Assembly (NCBI RefSeq): GCF_014334135.1
Contig: NZ_CP060497.1
Span: 2,480,001-2,544,000, forward strand
Direction: 5' to 3'
DNA from: Olivibacter sp. SDN3
GTDB lineage: Bacteria > Bacteroidota > Bacteroidia > Sphingobacteriales > Sphingobacteriaceae
DNA length: 64,000 nt
The notes under the pieces are model-generated. The model was not told the origin of the DNA. It saw only the letters and a program-made list of their open reading frames with translations, and ran no database searches. Made by a program: the position numbers and the translations under genes. Every line of letters starts with the position of its first letter. Positions within the stretch are counted from its first letter, which is position 1. Of the stretch, positions 36,542 to 45,441 are shown in pieces.

Positions 36542-37060
36542 ATGAAAGAATTATACTTGCCTGCTATCTTTTCAGTGCTGTTTGTCTCGATCTTGAATGC
36601 CCATGCACAGCAGATTCAGTCATTGGAACCGTATACAGAAGCTGATGTGGGCGATATTTATTATTTGCCTTTTGTAGATGATCCGGTGTATAAAATTTAT
36701 AATAAGGGATTTATTCCACAATATTATCAGGTAAAGGGGGGGTACATTGGAGGAAGAAAAAAGATACTTGCTGAATTCAAAGAAAAAGTAGGTGTTGATG
36801 TTTACAGTTCCATAGATGGTTTTGTCACCATTCGATTTATCGTTAACTGTGAGGGTAAGGCAGGTAGGTTCAGAATATTGATGTTAGACAAGGAATATAG
36901 GCAAAGGAATTTTGACCGGTTTTTCATTGATAAGTTATTGTGCTTTACAAACAGTTTAAGTAATTGGAAAGTAGCATCTATAAACGGGACTAAGACCGAC
37001 TATTATCAGTACATTACATTTGTTATTAATGGAACAAAAGTTAGCGATATTATGCCTTAG
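36542..37060 (+). CDS. Exported TonB-C-like domain protein
   Basis: The start is chosen at MKELYLPAIFSVLFVSILNA so that a signal peptide cut after AHA is N-terminal. The last 100 residues resemble a TonB C-terminal domain: GGYIGGRKKILAEFKEKV, IDGFVTIRFIVNCEGKAGRF, then TNSLSNWKVASINGTKTDYY and YITFVINGTKVSDIMP. It lacks the N-terminal anchor and Pro-rich arm of true TonB. In Bacteroidota such proteins are often soluble or surface proteins of unknown role. It overlaps the next gene by 32 bases, so they are co-transcribed. Confidence 0.75.
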   Translation: MKELYLPAIFSVLFVSILNAHAQQIQSLEPYTEADVGDIYYLPFVDDPVYKIYNKGFIPQYYQVKGGYIGGRKKILAEFKEKVGVDVYSSIDGFVTIRFIVNCEGKAGRFRILMLDKEYRQRNFDRFFIDKLLCFTNSLSNWKVASINGTKTDYYQYITFVINGTKVSDIMP

Positions 37061-37847
37061 TTTATCATTGTTAGCTTGTTTGTCTGACAGGACTACTACG
37101 CTAGATGAGCAAGAGAATAATTGTAATTTAGCTGAAGAGCTGTACGCGCACCATGGGAGACAGGGTAGTTATTTATCGCAGAAATTATTAGATAGTAGCA
37201 TTAATCTTTGCCCGTCCTATGCAGATGCTCATCACGAAATTAGTGTTCCCTATCTGAAAAGAGGAGATTACTCAAGCTGGTTAAAGTATCTGGGCAGAGC
37301 GGTTGAATTGGAGCCTGAGCAGTACTTGGGAATACAAGCCTGGTGCAAAGTAAAATTTTTGCATGATTACAGAGGTGCGTTAGACGATTTCTTAAGATTG
37401 GATTCGTTAAATCCGGTACGGAAAAGAATTATAGCAGATAATGACATGTATTCATGGATGGCGTTATGTGCTGCAGGTTTGGGAGATATGACAGGCGCGT
37501 TAGCTTATATAGATTCCAGCATCAATACAGCTATAAGGGATAATGGGGAAGAATGGGTTGGAATGTTTGATTTTTTCTATAGGGGGAATATCAAAATGGC
37601 ATTGGAAGACTATATTGGCGCGATTTCAGACTTTGACAAGCAGCTCAAGTTATCATCCAACTTGATCGATGCATATTATTATAAAGGTACTGCGTATTTA
37701 AAGTTAGGAAAATCGAAGGAAGCGAAAGAAAGCTTTAATCAGGCAAAATTACTCCATGCTGCTGACGGGTATCATATAGAAGATCCTTATGTAGAAATGC
37801 CGTGGCGAGTTTACACTGAGGAAATAGAATCAGTACTGGATTTTTAG
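37029..37847 (+). CDS. TPR-repeat lipoprotein
   Basis: The start is set at MEQKLAILCLSLSLLACLSD, which gives a lipobox (SLLAC). TPR units follow: SINLCPSYADAHHEISVPYL, DYSSWLKYLGRAVELEPEQY, YIGAISDFDKQLKLSSNLID and AYYYKGTAYLKLGKSKEAKE. It is probably a periplasm- or surface-facing scaffold. It overlaps the upstream TonB-C-like gene, so the two probably work together. Confidence 0.82.
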   Translation: MEQKLAILCLSLSLLACLSDRTTTLDEQENNCNLAEELYAHHGRQGSYLSQKLLDSSINLCPSYADAHHEISVPYLKRGDYSSWLKYLGRAVELEPEQYLGIQAWCKVKFLHDYRGALDDFLRLDSLNPVRKRIIADNDMYSWMALCAAGLGDMTGALAYIDSSINTAIRDNGEEWVGMFDFFYRGNIKMALEDYIGAISDFDKQLKLSSNLIDAYYYKGTAYLKLGKSKEAKESFNQAKLLHAADGYHIEDPYVEMPWRVYTEEIESVLDF

Positions 37848-38288
37848 TAAACATATTTTACCTCCGATTATTTGAATTATACTTCCCTTTTACTTTTTAA
37901 GAATGACATTCGATCGCGTGTCTCGTGACAGCACAAAGTACTGTAACAGTTAAGGGGATGCTGTTGAAGTATTAAAATAGACTCTTTAGATCTTTAACAT
38001 ATTTAGACTTAGTCAGCCCAATTTTCTACTTTTGAGATGTCCTGAAAATGGGGGGAGGTCACAAGAAGAGAATTTTGTAAAATTAGGCAGTCTTAACTTG
38101 GGGAAGCCGACAAGTGATCTTCTGTATTTTCTTGGTCAAGAATAGGTGAATACCACCCGTTTTTTATGATTTCCCCTATGGATTTGCAGTTTTAAAATTG
38201 CGTTTTTTAGTATACTTAAAGTATAGTTATTTATGGGTTTTTAAAGTAATGATTGTAGTTTCTTTATATTTTTTGTATTTTTGATACC
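37848..38288. other. Intergenic stretch before the AbiE pair
   Basis: AT-rich, without a supported gene. The promoter of the AbiE pair is at its 3' end (38252-38283). Confidence 0.5.
38252..38283 (+). promoter_or_regulatory. Promoter of the AbiEi/AbiEii pair, leaderless layout
   Basis: ATTG (38252-38255), exactly 20 bases, then TATTTTTG (38276-38283). The -7 box is perfect and the -33 is one base off. The ATG at 38289 follows after 5 bases, the same layout as at the winged-helix/nucleotidyltransferase pair near 20.8 kb. Confidence 0.6.
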
Positions 38289-39065
38289 ATGAGTATGAAA
38301 AATACGTCAAAAATAAATACGCTTCTGCATTCACAACCTTATGGGACTATCTTCACCAGTGTATGGCTCATACGTAACGGATATAGTTACGCACTGCAGC
38401 AACGTTATCGAGAAAACGGATGGTTGGAGTCGGTAGGTAGTGGAGCCGCCAAACGTATTGGCGATCAAGTGTCGGTAGAAGGCGGAGTCTATACGCTGCA
38501 AAGCCAGCTAGGGCTATCTGTACACATCGGGGGAAAGTCTGCAATCGCCCTTTTGGGAAGGTCGCACTACCTACAGATGGGTATCAGCGAATTGATGTTA
38601 TTCGGAACACAGGATGAGCAGCTTCCAAAGTGGTTCAGCGAGTTTGATTGGGGAGTAAAGATCGATTACCGCGCATCAGGCTTTTTGCCGAGGGATATGG
38701 GGGTGGAGGAATTTTCCAAAGGAAATTTCACGATAAAGATATCGGGACTTGCACGGGCGCTACTGGAATGTTTATATGTTTCAGACGGCCACGATCTTGT
38801 TGAATGTTATGAATTGCTGGAAGGCATGAGCGGACTTAGACCAAAACTTGTACAGTCGCTACTGGAAAACTGCAGTTCGGTAAAGGTGAAGCGCCTGTTC
38901 CTTTTTATGGCCGAAAAAGCTGGACATGCATGGCTAAAGTATCTAAACTTAGAGGTAATCGACCTTGGTTCGGGAACCAGGAGTTTGGTAAAAAAGGGAG
39001 CGTATGTACAAAAATACGATATCACGGTACCAAAAGAACTAATGGAAAATGGAGAAAATATATAA
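38289..39065 (+). CDS. abiEi: Type IV antitoxin AbiEi
   Basis: A 258-residue protein. The N-terminal winged helix is SKINTLLHSQPYGTIFTSVW, RNGYSYALQQRYRENGWLES with VGSGAAKRIGDQVSVEGGVY. It continues QSQLGLSVHIGGKSALALLG-type sequence (here AIALLGRSHYLQMG). A C-terminal domain (LARALLECLYVSDGHDLVEC, LFLFMAEKAGHAWLKYLNLE) is typical of AbiEi. AbiEi represses its own promoter and neutralises AbiEii. It overlaps abiEii by 17 bases. Confidence 0.9.
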   Translation: MSMKNTSKINTLLHSQPYGTIFTSVWLIRNGYSYALQQRYRENGWLESVGSGAAKRIGDQVSVEGGVYTLQSQLGLSVHIGGKSAIALLGRSHYLQMGISELMLFGTQDEQLPKWFSEFDWGVKIDYRASGFLPRDMGVEEFSKGNFTIKISGLARALLECLYVSDGHDLVECYELLEGMSGLRPKLVQSLLENCSSVKVKRLFLFMAEKAGHAWLKYLNLEVIDLGSGTRSLVKKGAYVQKYDITVPKELMENGENI

Positions 39066-39948
39066 AGGTCAGGTCAAGCTGTTATTGGATGTGCTTCCGC
39101 TGGTATCAAATGAACAGTGCTTTGCACTACATGGGGGAACTGCAATCAACCTGTTCATCAGGAATATGCCGCGACTGTCGGTGGATATTGATCTTACCTA
39201 TCTCCCTATAGAGGATTGGGATACCTCGCTTGGGAATATCAACGCGGCGTTGAAAAGGATTGGTGTAGATATCGAAAAAAATATGCCAGGAACCAAGGCT
39301 ACCTTAAGGGAAGAAGCCTCTAAACTGGACATCGCTACAGCATCGGCAAGCATCAAGCTAGAGGTGAGCAAAATGGGTCGGGGATCCTATGCTCCACCAG
39401 AGATTAGGGTACTTTGTGAAAAAGCCCAGGAAGAGTACAATGCCTTTTGCGAGATTGCCGTTGTTCCCTTGGGTCAGTTATATGGTGGAAAGATCTGTGC
39501 CGCATTAGACCGTCAGCATCCTAGAGACCTTTTTGACGTCAAGTATCTGCTGGCCAACGAGGGGTTTACCGAAGAGATCAAGACGGGATTTATATTCTGT
39601 CTGCTGGGGGCAAAAAGGCCGATATCGGAATTGCTTGCTCCCAATTTCATCGATCAAAGATCAGCATTAGAAAAGCAGTTTCTGGGGATGACAGAAGAAG
39701 AGTTCAGCTATGAGGAATATGAATTGGTAAAGGTGCAGCTTGTGAAAGAAATAGCCGCTGTATTTGATGACAGCGATAGGGATTTCCTTTTAGCGTTCAA
39801 GGATACATCTCCAATCTGGGATCGGTATCCATTTGGTGGATTTCCATCGATAAAAAGAAAGGTTCAGCTATTGTTAGATCTAAAGGAAAAAAAACCTGAA
39901 AAACATACAGCTCTCTTACAAAAGCTCACTGATGTATTGGGTAGGTAA
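39049..39948 (+). CDS. abiEii: Type IV toxin AbiEii nucleotidyltransferase
   Basis: A 299-residue protein of the AbiEii/AbiGii family. LHGGTAINLFIRNMPRLSVD followed by IDLTYLP is the GG and DxD nucleotidyltransferase signature. VPLGQLYGGKICAALDRQHP and RDLFDVKYLLANEGF give the Lys and the conserved RDLFD. In the AbiE system this enzyme stalls growth on phage infection by modifying tRNA or another target with nucleotides. The gene is complete and coupled to abiEi. Confidence 0.93.
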   Translation: MEKIYKGQVKLLLDVLPLVSNEQCFALHGGTAINLFIRNMPRLSVDIDLTYLPIEDWDTSLGNINAALKRIGVDIEKNMPGTKATLREEASKLDIATASASIKLEVSKMGRGSYAPPEIRVLCEKAQEEYNAFCEIAVVPLGQLYGGKICAALDRQHPRDLFDVKYLLANEGFTEEIKTGFIFCLLGAKRPISELLAPNFIDQRSALEKQFLGMTEEEFSYEEYELVKVQLVKEIAAVFDDSDRDFLLAFKDTSPIWDRYPFGGFPSIKRKVQLLLDLKEKKPEKHTALLQKLTDVLGR

Positions 39949-40136
39949 GACTGAAAACGAAGACCACAGCATCAAAGAACCTGCTGATTTCAATAAGTAA
40001 TTAATACCAAAATTAGAATGAAAGTTGCAAAAAATAGTATTAATCGCGTTGTTTTTTTCTCAAATAAGTGCCTTTGGAGTTTTTTTTGAAAAAACAAATT
40101 AGATTTTCGATATTACTAATTATTAAACTAAAAATT

Positions 40137-40382
40137 ATGATGGATATAACCGTATACTATAATGAAACGAGTATTTTTGGAGAAGTTACAGAAACTGAGT
40201 ATGATATAGTTGGTGAAAGATTATTTTTATTCAACGGTCAACAAGGAGATACCGATCTCACATTCCGAATGGCTAGGAGAGAGAATGGCTATTGGTACGT
40301 TCCCCCTGGGGATATTCCTATTTTGGATAAAAGAAGTTTTGCAGACGCGTGCGCCCAGGTGGACGTGAATCTTGGTCTTTAA
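40137..40382 (+). CDS. Small protein of unknown function
   Basis: From the ATG at 40137 (a second is at 40140) the 81 residues read MMDITVYYNETSIFGEVTET, RLFLFNGQQGDTDLTFRMAR, YWYVPPGDIPILDKRSFADA. The strand-rich composition is convincingly coding, but I recognise no family. It lies 3' of the AbiE pair on the same strand, 188 bp away. Confidence 0.5.
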   Translation: MMDITVYYNETSIFGEVTETEYDIVGERLFLFNGQQGDTDLTFRMARRENGYWYVPPGDIPILDKRSFADACAQVDVNLGL

Positions 40383-40463
40383 TAGTTTTCAATCAACAGT
40401 AAAGTTGAATATTTGGTATTAACTGAATATTCCGTTGATGTTGGTTCTTCCCACTTTTGGTGG

Positions 40464-41225
40464 TTACGAAGGTGGCAGTACCAGCCTTTTCTCCAGTAGG
40501 CGGAGCGAACAACGACCATACATCTGTCTTTTCAATGTCTTCAGCTTGTTTACGTTTTCTTCAACCGGCCCGTTGCTCCACGGTAGATCGAAGGCGTTTT
40601 TGATTTCAGCGAGATCCTGCCTAAGCCCTTTTGCAAATCCACATAATTCAGGAATCGAGGAATCGTTCACTCTCTCGATCCACTTCTGTAGACCAGCGCT
40701 GCATTGATCTTAACATCATCTGACGGAACTCTCTTATAAAAGATAAAGATCGCTTCATTACAACTGAGGCTCTGCAGAGCTGGTTTAATATGTCCGATTC
40801 ATCCTTGGAAAGCTTTTGGGGATCATTGAAAAAAGCATGGAGCTTCTCGATGGTCTCCAGAGGCTGAGATCCGAGGGCAACACTGTTTTTATTCCCTTTT
40901 TCTTACCCAATGCCAGACTATGCCTGGCCAGCCCATCGGATAAAGTAGAATATGCACCCTGATATCCGCGGCCTTTAAGTTCAGTATGTAACTGCCTTAT
41001 CTGGATGTCCGGGTTTTCTTCTTTCCTTTTCTTTATATAACCAAGATGTTCCTCCAGCCCTGTGGGCGAGATGTACGTTTTTCGCGGAAGTTCCTCGCAG
41101 AGTTTATATTTTCTGACCGTTATACGGCTCATTTTAAACCTTCTGGCTATTTCCCTGATCGGAATATCCTGTTGTAATAATCGCTTCACCTCGAATTTTT
41201 CCTGTTGACGTGGAGAAGGCTGCAA
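40464..41225 (-). pseudogene. ISL3-type transposase, frameshifted
   Basis: The 5' part (from 41225) has an HTH (PIREIARRFKMSRITVRKYK) and IQIRQLHTELKGRGYQGAYS. The frame then breaks near 40890. In another frame ETIEKLHAFFNDPQKLSKDE and LCRASVVMKRSLSFIREFRQ continue, and a third part (ORF 40464-40670) has IPELCGFAKGLRQDLAEIKN with the ISL3 ending SNGPVEENVNKLKTLKRQMY. At least two frameshifts make it inactive. The catalytic core between HTH and the late Glu region is incomplete. Confidence 0.82.
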
Positions 41226-41249
41226 CCTACCTCAAAAGCTCGAATAGAT

Positions 41250-42101
41250 TTAATCCAATGGCCAGAACTTTTCCTGAGCCTCAGAACTAATTTCACTCAG
41301 CTGTTCAACGCTGATGTTATATTGCTTTGCCACGGCTGCTTCATATTCACTCATTTTTTCTGCGGACTTATCATAAATCTTAGCATACTCAGCCTTTATC
41401 TTCTCACGATTAGCATCATTTATATTTCCATACTTATTAAGCACTTTTTGTTGCTCTTTGTGCTCATACTCACCAGCTTTATCCTGTGCTTTTACAAGGT
41501 CTTTAAAAATCTGTTTCCTCACTTCAACACTAAAGCCGAATTTATCCTCTGTTTCTGATCTTAAAGCAAGATATTCATTAAGATTACGAGTAATTTGATA
41601 GCTGATTTCGTAATTTTCTCGGGAGTTGTTTTTTGCAATGTTTGCGTCAACATTTCCCAATTTCCCATAGGGTGCCCAAGTAGCAGCCCCTATATCGTAT
41701 GTGCTGTTTGATAACTCGTTATCACTATACAGCCAAAGTGTAATTTCGTCAATATCTTTGTCAACGGATGTGAGTTCCTTTATAATTAACTCCACAGTAG
41801 GCTTTACCTGATTTTCTTTAATATCTTTCAAAACTACCCTGTACAAATGTTTTTTCTTAATTGGTAGTTTCTCCAGTTCGGATGTCTGATATTGAGATAA
41901 TGGTTTTTTCCCTAGTGCTTTACTGCTTTGATCTTCCATTTTGACTATTTTGTATTCGACTGCATCGTCAGGTTCAATCGTTTCTTTCGAAACGTCTTCG
42001 GCAATAGGCTTTTCGGAAGTTTTTTTATTGTTTACATTTTCACACGCAATTAGTGTCAATCCCATTACAATTATTGTTATGAGGCGTATTACGTTTTTCA
42101 T
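41250..42101 (-). CDS. DUF4875-type lipoprotein
   Basis: A 283-residue protein with lipobox LTLIAC (signal VIRLITIIVMGLTLIACENV). Residues of about 48-180 match DUF4875-like sequence: YKIVKMEDQSSKALGKKPLS, LYRVVLKDIKENQVKPTVEL, ITLWLYSDNELSN and ATWAPYGKLGNVDANIAKNN. The C-terminal 90 residues are charged helices. The function is unknown. It is divergent from the subtilisin-like gene, with a 607-bp gap that contains the repeat element. Confidence 0.7.
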   Translation of the reverse strand: MKNVIRLITIIVMGLTLIACENVNNKKTSEKPIAEDVSKETIEPDDAVEYKIVKMEDQSSKALGKKPLSQYQTSELEKLPIKKKHLYRVVLKDIKENQVKPTVELIIKELTSVDKDIDEITLWLYSDNELSNSTYDIGAATWAPYGKLGNVDANIAKNNSRENYEISYQITRNLNEYLALRSETEDKFGFSVEVRKQIFKDLVKAQDKAGEYEHKEQQKVLNKYGNINDANREKIKAEYAKIYDKSAEKMSEYEAAVAKQYNISVEQLSEISSEAQEKFWPLD

Positions 42102-42507
42102 AGTCGAAATGATTTGTTTGAATATACGTTTTTAATAAGAAAAGCAATTGAGTAAAGCCTCTGACCCTGAGTCAACTGACTAGCTCTAATGGGGTAGCTT
42201 TCTAAACTGGGGGCGGTGTTTGTTTTAAATTTATAAAAATGCATATTAATCAGAATGGTATTTTGAAAAATAACGGAGGTTTTCCTCACACTAGCAAAAC
42301 TAAATACTTGGCTGTTTAATTTATTACGGAAAACCGGAATTCGCTTCGTTCGAAATTGGCTTACAACAACGTTTGGGAGGCGATGAGTTTGAGAAAAAAA
42401 CTATTATGAAATAGCTCGATATTCCACACTTTCGCAACCGCCAAAATTGGGGAAAGAGGCACTTTCCTCGGGATTTTCAGAATAAAGTAATAAGGAAGCT
42501 TGGGAAT

Positions 42508-42630
42508 ATATTTCAAAATTTCACATATTTTGTGAAATGCCATTTAATTTATAAATTAGTAGCACTAAACTGAAATATTAACCAAACTAAAATCAAAGCA
42601 GTAAATAAGGGATTGTGATTGACGGCTAAC
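42508..42630 (+). repeat. Long direct repeat, copy 1 (before the S8 protease)
   Basis: It aligns with 46645-46788 in the same orientation. Shared blocks include CACATATTTTGTGAAAT, TTTAATTTATAAATTAGT, ACTAAACTG, AAAATCAAA and a final GCTAAC. Similarity is high in the first 60 bases and looser, with a small insertion, after that. The two copies flank the protease/ATPase gene pair. Confidence 0.85.
42518..42538. promoter_or_regulatory. Palindromic operator candidate in repeat copy 1
   Basis: ATTTCACA (42518-42525), spacer TATTT, then TGTGAAAT (42531-42538): 8 perfect base pairs. The half-site TGTGA recalls Crp/Fnr-type sites, but orientation and spacing differ, so the binding protein is unknown. 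Confidence 0.65.
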
Positions 42631-42708
42631 GCTCATACCAGTGCAGCTGGGCATAAGGAAATAGAAAAACCTAACCTTAAGCTATTGCTATAAAAACTAT
42701 ACCAATCA

Positions 42709-45414
42709 ATGAACCAACAATTACCTCATCTCTATCTCAAAAATCCTTCGGGTCATGCATATAAGTTTGATAAATCAAGGGGCATGGAAAAAAACGATAC
42801 TATAGATAAAGACCCAGCGGCATACAGACCACATAAACAACGATTGAGTACTTCGTTTAATCAACTCCTTCTAGATAAAGCGAATAGACTACGGGATAAG
42901 CGTTTAGTTCCAGAGCATATTGAAATTATAGAAATCAGGTTTTTGATACCATTTAGTGATGGATTAAGTTATAAGACTCGGACACGGTTTTTAAATGAAT
43001 TTGGTCTATCACCAGTGATCCAAAAAGATTTCAATCGTACCGTTTTGTTTGCAATAGTTGACGAACAACGGTTTAGGCACTTCGACGCATTATTGCACCA
43101 TTATATCGAGAGTAGTGATCGTATTTCTCCAAAAGGCAAGACATACGCAATTATGACCACACTATTTGATGTCAAATATCATACGGCATCGGATATACGA
43201 AACCAACGTTCTGGTGATTTAGTTTTTGAGCTGATTAATACAACCCCTCAGATTGATGAAGTTTACGAAACTCAACACAGGGCTTTGAAGAATTATTTAG
43301 AAGCGTTAGCGCTTGTAGGTGATATTGATGATTTTTCGTTTGACCCTTATGGTAAGATGCTTCAACTGAAAGGTGCTAATAGAAATATTGTAGATGAAAT
43401 GGCAAGGAATTTTGATATTCTTGCACAGGCACATACCTTGCGTAGCCTCATTGTCAAGCCAGATCAATTTAATATCACAAAGGTGACATGGGATTTTACA
43501 ATACGGAACCGAGACGATAATCATACGGTCATCGGTGTTATCGACAATGGTATAAGACCAATTGAACCTTTGCGTGAGATTGTAATGGCCGGCATAGATA
43601 TTACACGTACAAATGATCCCTTATGGGCTGCTCATAGACATGGCACTGTCGTAGCCAGTTTAGCAGCAGTTGGTGATCGGTTTTTTACCGGTGAAGAGGA
43701 ATTGGACGCAGATGCTAAAATATATTCTATCAAGATATTGGAAAGCATTGATGGTTATATTGACGTAATTAAAGTAGTAGAAGCTATTCAGGAAGCACAC
43801 ATAAGAGATGGTGTACGCCTCTTTAATTTATCCATTTGTGCGCAGAGTAAATCATATAACGAAAGCCCTTCATTTTTTTCGTATTTACTTGATAAATTGG
43901 CCTATGAGTTAGACATCCTTATATTTATCGCTGCGGGCAATATGAATTATGATGATCTCGTGGCGATGCAAGAAAATCCGCATGATCTACATAATTACCC
44001 AAATCATTTTTACAATCCTAATATAGAATCAGATATCCATTCGTGCATATATACCAATATTTGTATTCCTGCGGAGAGTATGAATCATGTTACGATCGGT
44101 GCTCTGGCAGATAATTATAGACCAGATACAGCTGTTGATCTAAGTTTGGATAAGAATTTGCCAGCATACTATTCTCGGAAAAATCATTATGACTTTAAAC
44201 AAAAAATTAATGGTGCTGTATTAAGTTCTAATCACGGAAATAAGAATTTTTTTAAACCTGATATCGTAATGCCAGGGGGAGATCTTTTACAAAATGATGC
44301 TGCCATGCAGGTTCCAGGTTTTGGTGATGGGGGAAATGATTATTATACCTTTGATTCTGGAACAAGTCTTTCAGCACCTTTGGCAGCGAATCTAGCTGCA
44401 CAAGTGCTAAATATATATCCCGACCTCTCACTACAATCTATCAAGGCCTTGCTGATTAATTCTACTGATACTTATCCTACTAGTTATTTAGAAGAGATGG
44501 TTATCGAAAGAAAAAATAGCTTAGCGATTGAAGCATATGGAGTGCCTTTTGATAAATTGTCAGCGACGAATAAAACCAAAATTACAAGGCAAGTTCTTTC
44601 GGAAGAAACTATTCATCGCAATCTGGTTGGCCACGGTAAACCAAACAAAGAACGATTGCTTTATTCAACAGCTAATAAAGTTTCGCTCATTGTAGAAGAA
44701 ACTATCCGAACAGATCATCATAAAGTAATTCTTTTGCATGTGCCTGAATATTTATTAGAAGGTAAGGGAAATAAAAGACTTGCTATTCAAGCAACGTTAT
44801 GCTATAAGTTCAATCCCGCTTGGGGTAATCATGTGGATTATAATCCATTGCATATTTCGTTTAACTTTGCTAATAGTGTAGTGAAACACTCGTTGGATAA
44901 TTTAGCTGATATTTTGGCAGACAGAAACCATGAATATTATAAGGACAATCACTGGACGGATGAAATTAGGAATCTAGAAGATCTGAAAGCTCAGAGAGAT
45001 ATTTCTGATGAAGACAATAAAAGATTATTAAATCTTAAAATGAAGGTAAAAAACAAAGCGTTAGGTATCAAAAACTCTTTAGGGCCTTGGTCAGAAGATT
45101 TCTTTCCTTTAGTAAATAAACCGTTATCTAATAGACAGCAGCTTTCTATTCAAATATCTAAATCCGAAATTGGAAAGATAGGTAATCAAATAGCAATTGT
45201 TATGCGCTGTGCCGTCAAAGACAATTTGGATCTAGACTTACAGGAATGGGCTAGGATTACCAAAGAGCACCCTTTTTCACTTGCTCTGTCTATAGAAGAT
45301 AAGTCAAAAATTGATGGGGTTCGATTGTACGATGAGATACAGGCTGTTAATATCCTTGAAGCAGTTCCAAACAATATTACGCAACTAGATCAAGATTTAG
45401 ATATTGAGCTATAA
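42709..45414 (+). CDS. ietS: S8 subtilisin-like protease of an IetAS-like system
   Basis: A 901-residue protein with no signal peptide, hence cytoplasmic. A 240-residue N-terminal region of unknown fold is followed by the subtilase core. The triad is complete: D279 in GVIDNGI, H311 in AHRHGTVVAS, S553 in SGTSLSAPLAA, with the oxyanion Asn N411 in AAGN. A 300-residue C-terminal part follows (YNPLHISFNFANSVVKHS and charged helices). A cytoplasmic S8 protease next to an AAA ATPase is the IetS/IetA pair, first described as a plasmid stability module and later as an anti-phage system. Here the pair is tail to tail, 27 bp apart, instead of in one operon. The system assignment rests on domain pairing. 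Confidence 0.88.
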   Translation: MNQQLPHLYLKNPSGHAYKFDKSRGMEKNDTIDKDPAAYRPHKQRLSTSFNQLLLDKANRLRDKRLVPEHIEIIEIRFLIPFSDGLSYKTRTRFLNEFGLSPVIQKDFNRTVLFAIVDEQRFRHFDALLHHYIESSDRISPKGKTYAIMTTLFDVKYHTASDIRNQRSGDLVFELINTTPQIDEVYETQHRALKNYLEALALVGDIDDFSFDPYGKMLQLKGANRNIVDEMARNFDILAQAHTLRSLIVKPDQFNITKVTWDFTIRNRDDNHTVIGVIDNGIRPIEPLREIVMAGIDITRTNDPLWAAHRHGTVVASLAAVGDRFFTGEEELDADAKIYSIKILESIDGYIDVIKVVEAIQEAHIRDGVRLFNLSICAQSKSYNESPSFFSYLLDKLAYELDILIFIAAGNMNYDDLVAMQENPHDLHNYPNHFYNPNIESDIHSCIYTNICIPAESMNHVTIGALADNYRPDTAVDLSLDKNLPAYYSRKNHYDFKQKINGAVLSSNHGNKNFFKPDIVMPGGDLLQNDAAMQVPGFGDGGNDYYTFDSGTSLSAPLAANLAAQVLNIYPDLSLQSIKALLINSTDTYPTSYLEEMVIERKNSLAIEAYGVPFDKLSATNKTKITRQVLSEETIHRNLVGHGKPNKERLLYSTANKVSLIVEETIRTDHHKVILLHVPEYLLEGKGNKRLAIQATLCYKFNPAWGNHVDYNPLHISFNFANSVVKHSLDNLADILADRNHEYYKDNHWTDEIRNLEDLKAQRDISDEDNKRLLNLKMKVKNKALGIKNSLGPWSEDFFPLVNKPLSNRQQLSIQISKSEIGKIGNQIAIVMRCAVKDNLDLDLQEWARITKEHPFSLALSIEDKSKIDGVRLYDEIQAVNILEAVPNNITQLDQDLDIEL

Positions 45415-45441
45415 CTAAGTTGCAGAGATAAAAATCATTTC

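Larger units (their letters stand above)
42102..42708. other. Divergent regulatory region with repeat copy 1
   Basis: No supported gene. It contains TTACGGAAAACCG at 42324-42336, also present once near the AAA gene, and the long repeat at 42508-42630. Promoters of the DUF4875 and protease genes must lie here. Confidence 0.6.
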
